Shown: positions 32,802-45,887 of the stretch, one piece after another
How positions within the stretch are numbered: position 1 is the stretch's first letter
Layout: each line of letters opens with the position of its first letter
Assembly (NCBI GenBank): GCA_018613035.1
Contig: JAGGRA010000021.1
Coordinates: forward strand, 1-64,000
DNA length: 64,000 bases
Origin: Pseudomonas sp. ISL-84
GTDB taxonomy: Bacteria; Bacillota; Bacilli; Bacillales; Cytobacillaceae
Direction: 5' to 3'
Translations under genes and position numbers: made by a program
Notes under the pieces: generated by a model
What the model was told of the DNA's origin: nothing
The model's database searches: none
What the model saw: the letters and a program-made list of their open reading frames with translations, nothing else

Positions 32802-34880
32802 TTATTCACCTTTATTTTTTTTAATGATTTCTTCAGAAATTGATTTTGGCACTTCTTCATAGTGGTCGAAGTGCATTGAGAATGTACCGCGGCCTTGCGT
32901 GTTAGAACGCAAGGCAGTTGCGTAGCCAAACATTTCTGAAAGTGGAACCATTGCACGAACTACTTGAGCATTACCGCGCGCTTCCATACCTTCTACACGT
33001 CCACGGCGTGATGTAACATCACCCATGATATCACCCATGTATTCTTCAGGGATTACGACTTCAACTTTCATAACCGGCTCAAGAATTACAGGATTACATT
33101 TTGACGCAGCATTTTTAAGTGCCATTGAAGCAGCAATTTTAAACGCCATTTCAGAAGAGTCAACATCATGGTATGAACCGTCAAATAGTCTAGCTTTGAT
33201 ATCTACTAATGGGAATCCAGCAAGTATTCCTCTTTCGAGAGCATCTTCAAGACCAGCTTGAACCGCAGGGATGTATTCACGAGGAACAACACCACCGACA
33301 ATACCGTTTTCGAATTCGAAGCCTTTACCTTCTTCGTTTGGAGCAAACTCGATCCATACGTGTCCGAATTGTCCGCGTCCACCTGATTGACGAGCAAATT
33401 TACCTTCAACTTGCGCTGAAGCACGGAAAGTTTCACGGTACGCAACCTGAGGTGCACCTACGTTTGCTTCCACTTTAAATTCACGTCTCATACGGTCAAC
33501 AAGGATATCAAGGTGAAGTTCACCCATACCAGCGATGATAACTTGTCCAGTTTCCTGGTCAGTATGCGCACGGAATGTAGGATCTTCCTCTTGAAGCTTT
33601 TGCAGAGCAGTAGTCATTTTATCTTGATCAGCCTTTGATTTAGGCTCGATAGATAATGAGATAACTGGTTCTGGGAATTCCATAGACTCAAGAATAACAA
33701 GACTCTTTTCATCACATAGAGTATCGCCAGTACTAGTATCTTTTAGACCTACAGCTGCTGCGATATCTCCAGCATATACTGTTGCAATCTCTTCACGGGA
33801 GTTAGCATGCATTTGCAGGATACGTCCTACACGCTCACGCTTTCCTTTAGTAGAGTTTTGTACATATGAACCTGAGTTCAAAGTACCAGAGTATACACGG
33901 AAGAATGTTAATTTACCAACATAAGGGTCGGTCATAACTTTAAACGCTAGAGCTGAGAATGGTGAATCATCGCTTGAAGGACGAGTAACCTCTTCTTCTG
34001 AATCAGGAAGAGTACCTTTAATAGCTGGTACGTCTAATGGTGATGGAAGATAATCGATTACTGCATCAAGCATTTTTTGTACACCTTTGTTTTTGAAAGC
34101 AGAGCCACAGATTACAGGATAGAATTCAACGTTTACTGTACCTTGACGAATTGCCGCTTTTAGCTCTTCGTTAGTGATTTCTTCACCGCCAAGATATTTC
34201 TCCATTAATTCTTCATCAAGTTCAGCTACCGCTTCAATTAGCTTTTCGCGGTATTCCTCAGCTTGTTCCATGTATTCTTCTGGAATTTCACGGTCTTCCA
34301 TATCAGTACCTAGGTCGTTGCCGTAGAACGTTGCTTTCATTTCAATTAGGTCAATGATGCCTTCGAATTGATCTTCAGCACCGATTGGTAATTGGATAGC
34401 TGCTGCATTTGCTTGTAAACGGTCATGAAGAGTCTTCAATGAGTACAAGAAGTCAGCACCGATTTTGTCCATTTTGTTTACGAATACCACACGTGGTACT
34501 CCGTAAGTAGTAGCCTGGCGCCAAACTGTTTCAGTTTGAGGCTCAACTCCTGATTGTGCATCAAGTACAGCTACCGCACCATCAAGCACACGCAGGGAAC
34601 GTTCAACCTCAACAGTGAAGTCTACGTGTCCAGGAGTGTCAATGATGTTAACGCGGTGGCCTTTCCACTGTGCAGTTGTAGCAGCAGAAGTAATCGTGAT
34701 TCCACGTTCCTGCTCCTGCTCCATCCAGTCCATCTGTGAAGCACCTTCGTGAGTTTCACCGATTTTGTGGATACGGCCAGTGTAGTAAAGTACACGCTCA
34801 GTTGTTGTTGTTTTACCGGCATCGATATGAGCCATGATACCGATATTACGAGTATTTTCTAAGGAGAACTCTCTAGCCAT
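32802..34880 (-). CDS. fusA: Elongation factor G
   Basis: GTPase for ribosomal translocation and, with RRF, recycling. 692 aa: [17 protein letters not shown] (about 17-33), switch region [31 protein letters not shown] (two blocks), [10 protein letters not shown], and domains II-V to IIKKNKGE. Classic fusA length. Follows rpsG by 51 nt in the str cluster. Confidence 0.99.
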   Translation of the reverse strand: MAREFSLENTRNIGIMAHIDAGKTTTTERVLYYTGRIHKIGETHEGASQMDWMEQEQERGITITSAATTAQWKGHRVNIIDTPGHVDFTVEVERSLRVLDGAVAVLDAQSGVEPQTETVWRQATTYGVPRVVFVNKMDKIGADFLYSLKTLHDRLQANAAAIQLPIGAEDQFEGIIDLIEMKATFYGNDLGTDMEDREIPEEYMEQAEEYREKLIEAVAELDEELMEKYLGGEEITNEELKAAIRQGTVNVEFYPVICGSAFKNKGVQKMLDAVIDYLPSPLDVPAIKGTLPDSEEEVTRPSSDDSPFSALAFKVMTDPYVGKLTFFRVYSGTLNSGSYVQNSTKGKRERVGRILQMHANSREEIATVYAGDIAAAVGLKDTSTGDTLCDEKSLVILESMEFPEPVISLSIEPKSKADQDKMTTALQKLQEEDPTFRAHTDQETGQVIIAGMGELHLDILVDRMRREFKVEANVGAPQVAYRETFRASAQVEGKFARQSGGRGQFGHVWIEFAPNEEGKGFEFENGIVGGVVPREYIPAVQAGLEDALERGILAGFPLVDIKARLFDGSYHDVDSSEMAFKIAASMALKNAASKCNPVILEPVMKVEVVIPEEYMGDIMGDVTSRRGRVEGMEARGNAQVVRAMVPLSEMFGYATALRSNTQGRGTFSMHFDHYEEVPKSISEEIIKKNKGE

Positions 34881-34931
34881 TGGGTCTTTCTCCTTCCTAG
34901 TATGAGTGTTATTTTGATTAAGCTATATATT

Positions 34932-35417
<486 letters not shown>

Positions 35418-35444
35418 TCAATGATGTTAATCTATTTAATAGAA

Positions 35445-35867
35445 TTATTTTTTAGCTGCTTTCGGACGCTTAGCACCGTATTTAGAACGGCCTTGCATAC
35501 GGTTGTTAACACCAGCAGTATCTAAAGCGCCGCGCACGATGTGGTAACGTACACCCGGTAAGTCTTTTACACGACCTCCACGGATTAACACTACACTGTG
35601 CTCTTGCAGGTTGTGCCCGATACCAGGAATGTAAGCATTAACCTCGATACCATTTGTTAAACGAACACGTGCATACTTACGCAATGCTGAGTTCGGTTTC
35701 TTTGGAGTCATTGTACCAACACGAGTACATACACCACGCTTTTGAGGTGAAGCTACATTAGTTTGTGCTTTCTTGAAGCTGTTGTAACCTTTGTTAAGCG
35801 CTGGTGAATTAGACTTCTCAGATTTCGTTTGACGCGGCTTGCGCACTAATTGATTAATAGTAGGCAT
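35445..35867 (-). CDS. rpsL: 30S ribosomal protein S12
   Basis: Decoding-centre protein. 140 aa from ATG 35867 ([20 protein letters not shown]) with GGGAGG upstream; the frame is open 13 more codons without a site. The streptomycin-related positions are wild type: [11 protein letters not shown] and [12 protein letters not shown] keep their Lys residues. Confidence 0.98.
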   Translation of the reverse strand: MPTINQLVRKPRQTKSEKSNSPALNKGYNSFKKAQTNVASPQKRGVCTRVGTMTPKKPNSALRKYARVRLTNGIEVNAYIPGIGHNLQEHSVVLIRGGRVKDLPGVRYHIVRGALDTAGVNNRMQGRSKYGAKRPKAAKK

Positions 35868-35969
35868 TTGTTTTTCCTCCCTTCGAATTTGTTTAAGCCC
35901 ACACATCCAGGTGGTTCATTTTGATGCAAAAACAAAGTTCTTGCAGATCTCAATCTACAAAAACAGTTT

Positions 35970-36218
35970 TTAAAGAGTTATGGCAACAGCTGCCGCACCC
36001 ACTTCAATCCCGCATGCTTTTCCGAGGTTTTGCATTGAATCCACATACAAGATCGGAACATTCATATCACTCGCTGTACTTACCACTTTTGCTGTCACTC
36101 TCGCATCAGCATCTCTGGCAACTAGCACTTCTTTGATTGTTCCAGTTTTGAGAGCTTTAACTGTTTGCTTTGTTCCTACAATAAAACTTTTTGCCTGCAA
36201 TACTTTATCATAAGACAT
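35970..36218 (-). CDS. rplGB: L7Ae-family K-turn RNA-binding protein
   Basis: 82 aa, the B. subtilis YbxF/RplGB type; L7Ae fold that binds kink-turns. Key residues are visible: [20 protein letters not shown] and the C-terminal [12 protein letters not shown]. It is a non-essential or transient ribosome-associated protein in B. subtilis. First gene after the str promoter. Confidence 0.95.
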   Translation of the reverse strand: MSYDKVLQAKSFIVGTKQTVKALKTGTIKEVLVARDADARVTAKVVSTASDMNVPILYVDSMQNLGKACGIEVGAAAVAITL

Positions 36219-36263
36219 TTGATGTATCCTCCAAAGTATCCGGTGAATAGGAGCACCTTTGCT

Positions 36264-36292
36264 ATAGTAACATCTTCATTTTTTGATGTCAA
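36264..36292 (-). promoter_or_regulatory. str operon promoter (rplGB-rpsL-rpsG-fusA)
   Basis: Perfect -35 TTGACA (36287-36292), 17-nt spacer with extended TGT, and TACTAT (36264-36269) on the minus strand, downstream of the rpoC terminator. Confidence 0.88.
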
Positions 36293-36327
36293 CAAGCAAA
36301 ATGATTTTTATTTCATTTATTCACTTT

Positions 36328-36364
36328 AAAATGCGGTGCCTGCTGCAAATCAGCAAACACCGCA
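36328..36364 (-). terminator. rpoC terminator
   Basis: TGCGGTG (36364-36358) pairs with CACCGCA (36338-36332), with an inner TGCTG/CAGCA stem, followed by a short TTTT. Moderate strength, just after the rpoC stop. Confidence 0.65.
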
Positions 36365-36373
36365 ATGAATAAT

Positions 36374-39300
36374 TTACTCAACTGTTACTGTATCTTCTGT
36401 TGCCTCTTCATTTGTATAAGGCTCTGCTCTTCTGTAACGCTGCATACCTGTTCCTGCAGGGACAAGTTTACCAATAATTACATTCTCTTTAAGGCCAAGG
36501 AGCTCATCACGCTTGCCTTTGATTGCTGCATCGGTAAGAACTCTTGTCGTCTCCTGGAAGGATGCTGCAGATAAGAAGGAGTCTGTTTCAAGAGATGCTT
36601 TTGTGATACCAAGAAGCACCGGACGCCCTGTTGCAGGCATTTTCCCAGCCAGAAGGGCTTTTTCATTGGCATCTGTGAACTGATGGACATCAAGCAGTGT
36701 ACCAGGCAGTACATCTGTTTCTGCCGCATCAATTACGCGCACTTTGCGAAGCATTTGGCGTACCATAACTTCGATATGCTTATCGCCAATTTCAACCCCC
36801 TGCATGCGGTATACTTTTTGAACCTCACGCAGCAAGTATTCTTGAACAGCTGTAACATCTCTAACTTTTATTAACTCTTTAGGGTCAATAGAACCTTCTG
36901 TCAATTCCTGACCACGTACTACCTCATCGTTAACAGAAACTTTTAGGCGTCCTGTATATGGTGCAGTATATGTTTTAGACTCCACTTCACCTTGTACCAC
37001 AATTTCATGCTGTCGGTCACGGCCTTCATTAATGCCGACCACAACACCATCAATTTCGGAAATAACCGCTTGACCCTTAGGGTTACGGGCTTCAAAGATT
37101 TCCTGGATACGAGGTAAACCTTGAGTGATGTCATCTCCTGCCACACCGCCGGTATGGAAGGTACGCATTGTTAACTGTGTACCAGGTTCTCCGATGGATT
37201 GAGCAGCAATGATACCTACAGCCTCACCAACTTCAACCTCTTGTCCAGTAGCAAGGTTGCGGCCGTAGCACTTTTTACATACACCATGACGAGTGTTACA
37301 AGTAAATGCAGAACGGATCCATACCTTCTCAATGCCAGCTGTAACAATCTCATTGGCAATGTCCTCAGTGATTAAGCCGTTTTCTGCAACAATAACTTCC
37401 TTAGTTTCAGGATGTTTGATGTTTCTTCTTGCATAACGGCCGATTAAACGCTCTTCCAGGGCTTCGATTACTTCCGTACCATCTTTAAGAGAAGCAATCA
37501 ATAGACCGCGATCTGTTCCGCAATCGTCATCACGTACAATAACATCCTGCGCAACATCTACAAGACGGCGAGTCAGATAACCTGAGTCAGCAGTTTTAAG
37601 AGCCGTATCCGCAAGTCCTTTACGGGCACCGTGAGTAGAAATAAAGTACTCGAGAACCGTTAAGCCTTCACGGAAACTTGATTTAATCGGTAATTCGATG
37701 ATACGTCCAGCCGGGTTGGCCATCAGTCCGCGCATACCAGCTAACTGAGTGAAGTTAGATGCGTTACCACGGGCACCCGAGTCACTCATCATAAAGATTG
37801 GGTTGGATTTATCCAATGACTTCATCAGCTTGGACTGGATATTATCCTTCGCCGCACTCCAGATTGAAATAACACGATCATAACGCTCATCTTCTGTAAT
37901 AAGACCGCGTCTAAACTGTTTCATTACATTATCAACCTTGCCCTGTGCTTCCTGGATAATCTCCTGCTTCTCACCTAATACCACGATATCTGCTACACCG
38001 ACAGTGATACCGGCTTTTGTGGAGTGTCTGAAACCAAGGTTTTTCATGCGGTCAAGCATTTTGGATGTTTCTGTAATTTTAAAACGTTTAAATACTTCCG
38101 CAATGATATTACCAAGAATCTTTTTCTTAAACGGATCAACAAGAGGCATTTCCTTGATGACAGAAGCCACATCTGTGGCAGGCTCTACAAAGTACTTTTC
38201 AGGAGTTTCAATTTCAAGATTTTCTTTTGTAGGCTCATTGATATACGGGAATGTCTCTGGCAAAATCTCGTTGAAAATAAGCTTGCCTACTGTTGTTAAC
38301 AAGAGCTTTTTATTTTGTTCTTCAGTAAATGTCTGGTTATTTAAGGATCCGGCATATACAGCTACTCTAGTATGCAAATGAACATAGCCATTTTGGTAGG
38401 CCAGCAATGCTTCACTAGTATCATTGAAAATCATGCCTTCGCCAACAGCGCCTGCTCTTTCAAGTGTAAGGTAATAGTTACCTAATACCATATCCTGTGA
38501 AGGAGTAACAACTGGTTTTCCATCTTTCGGGTTCAGGATGTTCTGTGCCGCAAGCATTAATAAACGCGCTTCAGCCTGAGCTTCTGCTGATAAAGGTACG
38601 TGAACCGCCATTTGGTCACCATCAAAGTCTGCGTTATAAGCAGTACATACAAGAGGGTGAAGACGGATGGCGCGCCCTTCTACCAATGTAGGTTCGAACG
38701 CCTGAATACCAAGTCTATGAAGAGTCGGTGCACGGTTAAGCAAGACAGGGTGTTCTTTAATAACACTTTCAAGAACGTCCCATACTTCCGGCTGTACTCT
38801 TTCAATTTTGCGTTTGGCAGATTTAATGTTATGGGCTAAGCCCTTTTCTACCAATTCTTTCATAACAAATGGCTTGAATAATTCCAATGCCATTTCTTTC
38901 GGAAGCCCGCACTGATACATTTTTAAGTTTGGTCCGACTACGATAACAGAACGGCCTGAGTAGTCAACACGCTTACCAAGCAAGTTTTGGCGGAATCGTC
39001 CTTGCTTACCTTTTAGCATGTGTGACAAGGACTTCAACGGACGGTTTCCTGGTCCTGTTACCGGTCTGCCGCGTCGTCCATTATCAATAAGCGCATCAAC
39101 AGCTTCCTGCAGCATGCGTTTTTCATTCTGAACGATAATGCTTGGAGCACCAAGGTCCAATAACCGCTTTAGGCGATTATTTCTGTTTATTACACGGCGA
39201 TACAAATCATTTAAGTCGGAAGTTGCAAAACGTCCGCCATCAAGCTGTACCATCGGACGAAGTTCTGGAGGGATAACCGGCAGAACGTCTAGAATCATCC

Positions 39301-39973
39301 AGGAAGGTTCATTTCCAGAACCACGGAAAGCTTCTAGAACTTCAAGGCGCTTAATAGCACGAGTACGGCGCTGGCCTTGTGCAGTTTTCAATTCCTCTTT
39401 CAGGGTGTCTACTTCCTTGTTGAGGTCGATATCAGAAAGAAGCTTCTTAATGGATTCAGCACCCATTGATGCCTGGAACTTGTTTCCGTATTTTTCGCGA
39501 TATGCACGGTATTCTTTTTCAGAAAGCAGCTGCTTCTTTTCAAGAGCCGTATCGCCCGGATCAGTTACAACATAAGAAGCAAAATAGATAACTTCCTCAA
39601 GCGCACGAGGGGACATATCAAGAACAAGACCCATGCGGCTTGGAATACCTTTAAAGTACCAAATGTGGGATACAGGAGCAGCAAGTTCAATGTGGCCCAT
39701 TCTTTCGCGGCGCACTTTTGCGCGGGTTACTTCAACACCGCATCGATCACAAACAACACCTTTGTATCTGACGCGTTTGTATTTTCCACAGTGGCATTCC
39801 CAGTCCTTTGTTGGTCCGAAAATGCGTTCGCAGAACAAACCGTCTTTTTCAGGCTTTAATGTACGATAGTTAATCGTTTCAGGTTTTTTGACCTCACCGT
39901 GTGACCAAGAACGAATCTTATCCGGTGAAGCAAGACCTATCTTCATATACTCGAAATTGTTTACATCTAGCAA
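36374..39973 (-). CDS. rpoC: RNA polymerase subunit beta'
   Basis: Catalytic subunit. 1199 aa, the same length as in B. subtilis. Zinc-binding [20 protein letters not shown] near 60-78, active-site NADFDGD near 450, trigger-loop region [20 protein letters not shown], second zinc site [11 protein letters not shown]. The start is TTG at 39973 with GGGAGG 8 nt upstream. Follows rpoB by 149 nt. Confidence 0.99.
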   Translation of the reverse strand: MLDVNNFEYMKIGLASPDKIRSWSHGEVKKPETINYRTLKPEKDGLFCERIFGPTKDWECHCGKYKRVRYKGVVCDRCGVEVTRAKVRRERMGHIELAAPVSHIWYFKGIPSRMGLVLDMSPRALEEVIYFASYVVTDPGDTALEKKQLLSEKEYRAYREKYGNKFQASMGAESIKKLLSDIDLNKEVDTLKEELKTAQGQRRTRAIKRLEVLEAFRGSGNEPSWMILDVLPVIPPELRPMVQLDGGRFATSDLNDLYRRVINRNNRLKRLLDLGAPSIIVQNEKRMLQEAVDALIDNGRRGRPVTGPGNRPLKSLSHMLKGKQGRFRQNLLGKRVDYSGRSVIVVGPNLKMYQCGLPKEMALELFKPFVMKELVEKGLAHNIKSAKRKIERVQPEVWDVLESVIKEHPVLLNRAPTLHRLGIQAFEPTLVEGRAIRLHPLVCTAYNADFDGDQMAVHVPLSAEAQAEARLLMLAAQNILNPKDGKPVVTPSQDMVLGNYYLTLERAGAVGEGMIFNDTSEALLAYQNGYVHLHTRVAVYAGSLNNQTFTEEQNKKLLLTTVGKLIFNEILPETFPYINEPTKENLEIETPEKYFVEPATDVASVIKEMPLVDPFKKKILGNIIAEVFKRFKITETSKMLDRMKNLGFRHSTKAGITVGVADIVVLGEKQEIIQEAQGKVDNVMKQFRRGLITEDERYDRVISIWSAAKDNIQSKLMKSLDKSNPIFMMSDSGARGNASNFTQLAGMRGLMANPAGRIIELPIKSSFREGLTVLEYFISTHGARKGLADTALKTADSGYLTRRLVDVAQDVIVRDDDCGTDRGLLIASLKDGTEVIEALEERLIGRYARRNIKHPETKEVIVAENGLITEDIANEIVTAGIEKVWIRSAFTCNTRHGVCKKCYGRNLATGQEVEVGEAVGIIAAQSIGEPGTQLTMRTFHTGGVAGDDITQGLPRIQEIFEARNPKGQAVISEIDGVVVGINEGRDRQHEIVVQGEVESKTYTAPYTGRLKVSVNDEVVRGQELTEGSIDPKELIKVRDVTAVQEYLLREVQKVYRMQGVEIGDKHIEVMVRQMLRKVRVIDAAETDVLPGTLLDVHQFTDANEKALLAGKMPATGRPVLLGITKASLETDSFLSAASFQETTRVLTDAAIKGKRDELLGLKENVIIGKLVPAGTGMQRYRRAEPYTNEEATEDTVTVE

Positions 39974-40122
39974 GGGGCCTACCTCCCTTTTAATCTCCGG
40001 GTTTTACCCTTATTGCTCAATACAGCAGCATGAATGCCGGTACATATTCATCTTCGGCTTCGCCTGGATAAGGCGAAGCGCAAAGAAATTTAGGAACTTT
40101 GGATTCCATTTTTATATGAAAG
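39974..40122 (-). other. rpoB-rpoC spacer with a perfect hairpin
   Basis: GCTTCGCC (40079-40072) and GGCGAAGC (40064-40057) form an 8-bp perfect stem with a 7-nt loop and no T run. It may be a processing or mRNA-stability element between rpoB and rpoC. Confidence 0.45.
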
Positions 40123-43100
40123 TTATTCTTTGGTAACTACTTGCTCTACATTCTGCGTTTCCGGGGCAATTGTAAGTGATTCAGCCTGCTGAACCTCTTC
40201 ATCATCCTCCATGTCGCGCATTTCAATTTCTTCTTCATCGCCTGAAAGGATCTTAACGTCCATACCCAAGCTTTGAAGTTCCTTGATTAGTACCTTGAAT
40301 GACTCAGGTACACCTGGCTCAGGAACATTCTCGCCTTTAACGATTGACTCGTAAGTCTTAACACGTCCTACCACATCATCGGATTTGACCGTTAAAATTT
40401 CCTGAAGAGTATATGCTGCACCATATGCTTCAAGTGCCCATACCTCCATCTCACCGAAACGCTGTCCGCCGAACTGAGCTTTACCGCCCAGAGGCTGCTG
40501 CGTAACGAGTGAGTAAGGTCCAGTTGAACGGGCATGCAGCTTGTCATCAACCATGTGTGCCAGTTTGATCATGTACATGACGCCTACTGATACGCGATTA
40601 TCAAACGGCTCGCCGGAGCGTCCATCATAAAGGACAGTCTTTGCATCACGGGCCATGCCTGCTTCTTGAATCGTTGACCAAACGTCTTCCTCACGGGCAC
40701 CATCAAATACAGGGGAAGCTACATGAATGCCAAGAGCTCTGGCAGCCATACCAAGGTGAAGCTCAAGCACCTGTCCGATGTTCATACGTGATGGAACCCC
40801 TAATGGGTTTAACATGATATCAACTGGAGTGCCGTCTGGTAAATATGGCATATCTTCTTCCGGCAAAATACGGGAGATAACACCCTTGTTACCATGGCGG
40901 CCGGCCATCTTGTCCCCTTCAGAGATTTTTCGCTTTTGAACGATGTATACACGTACCAGCTGGTTCACACCTGGAGGAAGTTCATCTCCATCTTCCCTGT
41001 TAAACACTTTAACATCAAGTACAATACCGCCGCCGCCATGTGGCACACGGAGGGATGTATCGCGGACTTCACGTGCTTTTTCACCAAAGATTGCATGTAA
41101 TAGCCTTTCTTCAGCCGTTAGTTCGGTTACCCCTTTAGGAGTAACTTTACCAACTAGCAGATCACCGTCTTTAACTTCCGCACCCGTACGGATAATTCCG
41201 CGCTCATCAAGGTTGCGAAGGGCATCTTCCCCAACGTTAGGGATATCGCGGGTAATTTCTTCAGGCCCTAGTTTTGTATCGCGGGACTCAGATTCATATT
41301 CTTCAATATGGATAGATGTATAAACATCATCTTTTACGAGACGCTCACTCATAATGATCGCATCCTCGTAGTTATATCCATCCCATGTCATAAATGCTAC
41401 AAGAACGTTTCGTCCAAGGGCTAATTCCCCAAGTTCCATTGAAGGTCCGTCAGCAAGGATTTCTCCCTTAGTTACACGGTTTCCTACTGCAACAATTGGA
41501 CGCTGGTTGTAGCATGTTCCCTGGTTGGAACGGATAAATTTAAGCATTCTGTATTTATCAAGATCGCCTTTTACTTCCTGTCCGTCTACATTTTGAATGC
41601 GGCGCACCCAAACTTCTCGTGCTTCAACATGCTCAACAATTCCTTCATGTTTACAGATGACTGCAGCACCAGAGTCTTTACCTGATACGTATTCCATACC
41701 AGTCCCAACTCTAGGTGCTTCCGGCTGCATCAAAGGCACAGCCTGACGCTGCATGTTCGCTCCCATTAAGGCACGGTTGGAGTCATCGTTTTCCAAGAAA
41801 GGAATACAAGCTGTCGCTGCAGAAACTACTTGCTTAGGCGATACATCCATGTAATCAACACGATCGCGTTTTACAACAGTGTTTTCACCCTTGAAACGGG
41901 CAACTACTTCTTCATCAAGGAATGAACCATCATCACCCAGAAGTGCATTCGCCTGAGCAACTACATAGTTATCCTCTTCATCAGCTGTTAGATAGTCGAT
42001 GCGGGAAGTAACTTTTCCTGTCTCAGGATCGATGCGGCGATAAGGTGTTTCAATGAATCCAAAACGGTTCACCTTCGCGAATGAAGATAAGGAGTTGATC
42101 AATCCAATGTTAGGTCCCTCAGGCGTTTCAATCGGACACATACGGCCATAGTGAGAGTAGTGAACGTCACGCACTTCAAAACCGGCACGTTCACGAGTCA
42201 ATCCGCCAGGCCCTAACGCTGAAAGACGGCGTTTATGTGTTAATTCAGCAAGCGGATTTGTTTGGTCCATGAACTGGGACAACTGAGAGCTTCCGAAGAA
42301 CTCTTTAATTGAAGCAATTACCGGACGAATGTTAATCAGCTGCTGAGGTGTAATTGTATTTGTATCTTGAATAGACATTCTCTCGCGGACAACACGCTCC
42401 ATACGGGATAAACCAATACGGAACTGGTTTTGCAATAGTTCGCCAACGGAACGAAGGCGTCTGTTTCCAAGATGGTCAATATCATCAGTATCTCCCACAG
42501 AGTGAAGAAGATTAAAGAAATAACTGATTGAAGCAATAATGTCTGAAGGAGAAATGTTTTTCACTGCTTCTTCAACATAGGCATTTCCAATCACATTAAT
42601 GACCTTTTCTCCGTCTTCGTTTGGCGCGTAAATCTTGATGGATTGCAGCAATACATCATCATCTACTACTCCGCCTAAAAGGCTAACTGTTTTAAAACCG
42701 ATATCTTTCTCCAAATTCGGAAGAATGCGGTCCAATGTACGGCGATCAAGAGTAACGCCTTTTTCCGCAATAATTTCGCCTGTTTCTGGATCCACAAGTG
42801 TTTCAGCTAGTTTCTGGCCAAATAAACGGTTTTTAATATGAAGCTTTTTATTAATTTTGTAACGGCCGACATTAGCTAAATCATAGCGTTTTGGATCGAA
42901 AAATCTTGAAACAAGCAAGCTCTTCGCATTATCGACTGTCGGCGGCTCACCAGGACGAAGGCGTTCATAAATTTCAAGCAATGCCTTATCCGTGCTTTCG
43001 GTATTATCTTTTTCGAGAGTGTTGCGAATGTACTCGTTGTCTCCAATCAAATCGATGATCTCTTGATCAGAGCCGAACCCAAGTGCACGCAAAAGAACCG

Positions 43101-43677
43101 TAACGGGCAGTTTCCGAGTACGATCTATTCTGACGTATACGACGTCTTTGGCATCAGTTTCATACTCAAGCCAGGCGCCGCGGTTCGGGATTACGGTTGC
43201 GGTATATCCTTTTTTCCCGTTTTTATCAAGCTTTCCACTGAAATATACGCTCGGTGAACGTACAAGCTGGGATACAATGACACGTTCCGCTCCATTAATA
43301 ACGAACGTACCTGTCTCTGTCATAAGCGGGAAGTCACCCATAAAGACATCCTGGTCTTTAACTTCGCCTGTTTCTTTGTTTACAAGACGCACTTTCACAC
43401 GTAAAGGTGCAGAATATGTAACATCTCGTTCTTTCGATTCCTCAACGGAATATTTTGGTTCGCCAAGGCTGTAATCAATAAATTCAAGCGACAAATTACC
43501 AGTAAAGTCTTCAATCGGAGAAATATCATGGAACATTTCTCGTAAACCCTCATCAAGAAACCATTGATAAGAAGAGGTTTGGATTTCGATTAGATTTGGT
43601 AATTCTAAAACTTCACTGATTCGTGCGTAACTTCTACGTTGGCGGTGTCGTCCATACTGAACTAGTTGACCTGTCAA
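40123..43677 (-). CDS. rpoB: RNA polymerase subunit beta
   Basis: Catalytic subunit. 1184 aa from TTG 43677 ([20 protein letters not shown]), as annotated in B. subtilis; AGGGGTGA lies 6 nt upstream, and a GTG three codons earlier overlaps that site. The rifampicin pocket reads wild type: [20 protein letters not shown] then [10 protein letters not shown]. Active-site blocks [20 protein letters not shown] and [17 protein letters not shown] are present. The C-terminal acidic tail is shorter than in B. subtilis. Confidence 0.98.
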   Translation of the reverse strand: MTGQLVQYGRHRQRRSYARISEVLELPNLIEIQTSSYQWFLDEGLREMFHDISPIEDFTGNLSLEFIDYSLGEPKYSVEESKERDVTYSAPLRVKVRLVNKETGEVKDQDVFMGDFPLMTETGTFVINGAERVIVSQLVRSPSVYFSGKLDKNGKKGYTATVIPNRGAWLEYETDAKDVVYVRIDRTRKLPVTVLLRALGFGSDQEIIDLIGDNEYIRNTLEKDNTESTDKALLEIYERLRPGEPPTVDNAKSLLVSRFFDPKRYDLANVGRYKINKKLHIKNRLFGQKLAETLVDPETGEIIAEKGVTLDRRTLDRILPNLEKDIGFKTVSLLGGVVDDDVLLQSIKIYAPNEDGEKVINVIGNAYVEEAVKNISPSDIIASISYFFNLLHSVGDTDDIDHLGNRRLRSVGELLQNQFRIGLSRMERVVRERMSIQDTNTITPQQLINIRPVIASIKEFFGSSQLSQFMDQTNPLAELTHKRRLSALGPGGLTRERAGFEVRDVHYSHYGRMCPIETPEGPNIGLINSLSSFAKVNRFGFIETPYRRIDPETGKVTSRIDYLTADEEDNYVVAQANALLGDDGSFLDEEVVARFKGENTVVKRDRVDYMDVSPKQVVSAATACIPFLENDDSNRALMGANMQRQAVPLMQPEAPRVGTGMEYVSGKDSGAAVICKHEGIVEHVEAREVWVRRIQNVDGQEVKGDLDKYRMLKFIRSNQGTCYNQRPIVAVGNRVTKGEILADGPSMELGELALGRNVLVAFMTWDGYNYEDAIIMSERLVKDDVYTSIHIEEYESESRDTKLGPEEITRDIPNVGEDALRNLDERGIIRTGAEVKDGDLLVGKVTPKGVTELTAEERLLHAIFGEKAREVRDTSLRVPHGGGGIVLDVKVFNREDGDELPPGVNQLVRVYIVQKRKISEGDKMAGRHGNKGVISRILPEEDMPYLPDGTPVDIMLNPLGVPSRMNIGQVLELHLGMAARALGIHVASPVFDGAREEDVWSTIQEAGMARDAKTVLYDGRSGEPFDNRVSVGVMYMIKLAHMVDDKLHARSTGPYSLVTQQPLGGKAQFGGQRFGEMEVWALEAYGAAYTLQEILTVKSDDVVGRVKTYESIVKGENVPEPGVPESFKVLIKELQSLGMDVKILSGDEEEIEMRDMEDDEEVQQAESLTIAPETQNVEQVVTKE

Positions 43678-43922
43678 CTGATTCACCCCTCAAATCAAGC
43701 GTTATTGTTGCTAATAGCAATTTATTATCATCCTATAAGAAAAGCGGGAACGTAAGCCAAACATCCATTCTTATAAGACAAAAAGAAAAAGGGTTTTCAC
43801 TTCAAAAACCACATTTTCACAATACGACTATTATTTTGTTAGCTTTCCCATTAAAACCAAATTTATACAACTATTAGTTAAATTTAGTTATAAATAGAAA
43901 TATAATATGTTGGCATTTTACA

Positions 43923-43951
43923 ATACTATCATAGCGAAAAAGTCAAGTCAA
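43923..43951 (-). promoter_or_regulatory. Candidate rpoB promoter
   Basis: TTGACT (43946-43951), 17-nt spacer, TAGTAT (43923-43928) on the minus strand, overlapping the end of the upstream methyltransferase gene. A second TTGACT five bases on gives other possible registers. The following 245 nt (43678-43922) is AT-rich leader without a gene. Confidence 0.45.
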
Positions 43952-44550
43952 TCTTTTTTTGCTTTTAAAATAAAATAGCCTTTTTTCTTTTCCACAGTCT
44001 CAACCTCGCCAAACAGCTCTGTCAGTTTATCGATAGCAGAAGGTGCTCCCTGCTTTTTCTGGATGACCACCCATAGATCCCCTTCGGATAGCAGCGCTTC
44101 AAAGCTTTGCTCAAAAATATCATGAACAACTTTTTTACCTGCTCTGATCGGCGGGTTTGTCAGGATTGCAGCGAACTTATTTCCTTTTGCATTTTCAAGG
44201 CGGTCGCTTTCATAGATTAACACATTTTTGATGCCATTTAACTCAGCATTCTCTTTTGCCAATCCAAGCGCCCTCTCATTTACATCGACCATATGTACAG
44301 TCCGTTCCGGCATAAGTTTCGCTGCTGTCAGCCCGATAGGCCCGTACCCGCAGCCAACATCAAGAATGTTCCCCTCGACCTCCGGGTGTTCAAAGGTTTC
44401 AACTAATAGTCTTGAACCAAAATCCACTTCATTCTTTGAAAAAACGCCATTATCTGTTTTAAAGCGGAATGATTGATCCTTCAGGGTATAACTCCAGGTT
44501 TTGGGACTGCTTTCGACTTTTTGTGTTTGGGAATAATAGTGTTCGGACAT
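43948..44550 (-). CDS. RsmC-like class I methyltransferase (YbxB type)
   Basis: SAM-dependent methyltransferase of the RsmC/RlmG group, always between rplL and rpoB in Bacillus. 200 aa from ATG 44550 with GGAGGTGATTTC upstream; the longer frame has no site. Motif I ILDVGCGYGPIGL (about 62-74), the N-methylation motif TNPPIRAGK (about 130-138) and the C-terminal KKGYFILKAKK are visible. By analogy it modifies an rRNA guanine, but the exact target is inferred. Confidence 0.9.
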   Translation of the reverse strand: MSEHYYSQTQKVESSPKTWSYTLKDQSFRFKTDNGVFSKNEVDFGSRLLVETFEHPEVEGNILDVGCGYGPIGLTAAKLMPERTVHMVDVNERALGLAKENAELNGIKNVLIYESDRLENAKGNKFAAILTNPPIRAGKKVVHDIFEQSFEALLSEGDLWVVIQKKQGAPSAIDKLTELFGEVETVEKKKGYFILKAKKD

Positions 44551-44729
44551 GAAATCACCTCCATAGGAGAATATCAATTGAAGAATTTCGGAGAACAACA
44601 ATAAAGTGTTTTCGAACGAATTATAAAGGATTGCTTTTTAAAAAGCAAAAATCTTAAGACCTTATATTAATAGAGATAGAAATCAGACGGTCTCAAAATA
44701 TAAAAGTATATACTTTTCACTTGATTGCA

Positions 44730-44761
44730 AAATAAAAAGCCCGCCTAAGCAGCGGGCTTTT
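44730..44761 (-). terminator. rplJ-rplL terminator
   Basis: AAAAGCCCGC and GCGGGCTTTTT pair around a 7-nt loop, followed by ATTTT on the minus strand, just after rplL. Confidence 0.9.
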
Positions 44762-44772
44762 CATCAATTATA

Positions 44773-45138
44773 TTACTTAACTTCAACGCCAGCTCCAACT
44801 TCTTCAAGCTTAGCTTTAACTTCTTCAGCATCTTCTTTAGAAACGCCTTCTTTAAGAGCTTTAGGAGTGTTATCAACAAGTTCTTTCGCTTCTTTAAGTC
44901 CAAGACCTGTGATTTCACGAACAACTTTGATAACCTTGATTTTTTGGTCGCCTGCAGAATTAAGAATTACGTCAAATTCAGTTTGTTCTTCAGCAGCACC
45001 GCCAGCAGCAGCTCCACCAGCCATTGCTACAGGAGCAGCAGCAGTTACACCAAATTCTTCTTCGATTGCTTTTACTAAGTCGTTTAGTTCTAAAACAGTC
45101 ATAGATTTAACTGCTTCAATGATTTGTTCTTTAGTCAT
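44773..45138 (-). CDS. rplL: 50S ribosomal protein L7/L12
   Basis: Stalk protein that recruits translation GTPases. 121 aa: N-terminal dimerisation domain, Ala/Gly hinge ([20 protein letters not shown]) and C-terminal domain with [20 protein letters not shown]. 57 nt after rplJ. Present in several copies per ribosome, so it is normally made in excess. Confidence 0.99.
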   Translation of the reverse strand: MTKEQIIEAVKSMTVLELNDLVKAIEEEFGVTAAAPVAMAGGAAAGGAAEEQTEFDVILNSAGDQKIKVIKVVREITGLGLKEAKELVDNTPKALKEGVSKEDAEEVKAKLEEVGAGVEVK

Positions 45139-45195
45139 GATAATGTTTCCTCCTTATATTTGGTTTGAGTCTATTAGTTTAACGCTAAAGTTAAC

Positions 45196-45696
45196 TTACG
45201 CGCCTTGTTCTTCTTTTTGGTCTGCAACAGCTTTTGCAGCAAGAGCAAGATTGCGGATAGGTGCTTGAAGTACGCTGAGTAGCATAGATAGTAAGCCTTC
45301 GCGTGATGGTAGTTCAGCAAGAGCTTTAATATCTTCTACTGAAGCGATATTCCCTTCAATTACACCTGCTTTAATTTCAAGTGCTTCATGCTTTTTCGCG
45401 AAATCATTTAAGATTTTCGCTGGAGCAACTACATCTTCTGTGCTGAACGCAATTGCGTTAGGACCAGTTAAAGAATCGTTTAAACCGGAAAGTTCAGCAG
45501 CTTCAGCAGCACGGCGAGTCATTGAATTCTTGTATACTTTGAATTCTACGCCAGCTTCACGAAGTTGTTTACGAAGTTCAGTAACTTCAGCAACAGTAAG
45601 ACCACGGTAGTCGACAACAACTGTTGATAAACTTGATTTAAATTTATCAGCAATTTCTTCTACAATTTGTTTCTTTTGTTCGATAACGCTGCTCAT
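45196..45696 (-). CDS. rplJ: 50S ribosomal protein L10
   Basis: Stalk base protein that anchors L7/L12. 166 aa from ATG 45696 ([20 protein letters not shown]) with AGGAGGTG upstream; the frame is open 33 more codons through the leader but is not coding there. The leader carries an L10-type attenuator, so L10 with L12 probably represses its own synthesis. Confidence 0.98.
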   Translation of the reverse strand: MSSVIEQKKQIVEEIADKFKSSLSTVVVDYRGLTVAEVTELRKQLREAGVEFKVYKNSMTRRAAEAAELSGLNDSLTGPNAIAFSTEDVVAPAKILNDFAKKHEALEIKAGVIEGNIASVEDIKALAELPSREGLLSMLLSVLQAPIRNLALAAKAVADQKEEQGA

Positions 45697-45704
45697 CCTT
45701 ACAC

Positions 45705-45880
45705 CTCCTGTAGAATTTCTACATTCATACCGTCCAATAAAAAACCTCCACACCTTAGCAGACATGGAGGAAGTATACAATAGCAAGTTAAACAAGCATT
45801 TCTATCGTAATACCTCGGCAGGAAATTAAGCTTTACAGCACCTGCTGTCTACGGCACAAATGTTATTATATTTTCACAAC
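45705..45880 (-). promoter_or_regulatory. L10 leader RNA (attenuator)
   Basis: The rplJ 5' UTR has the known L10-leader architecture: GCCGTAGACAGCAGGTGC near 45834-45852, then a terminator hairpin CCTCCA/TGGAGG (45770-45765 with 45750-45745) and seven U, followed by TTGGACGGT. Binding of L10(L12)4 to the 5' part is expected to favour termination. Boundaries are approximate. Confidence 0.8.
45738..45770 (-). terminator. Attenuator terminator in the L10 leader
   Basis: Stem CCTCCATGTCTGC / GGTGTGGAGG with a 14-nt inner region, then TTTTTTATT on the minus strand, about 45 nt before rplJ. Confidence 0.82.
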
Positions 45881-45887
45881 AAAATCC

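Noticed and set aside
42635-43474. Plus-strand frames opposite rpoB
   Set aside because: Antisense shadows caused by codon bias in rpoB.
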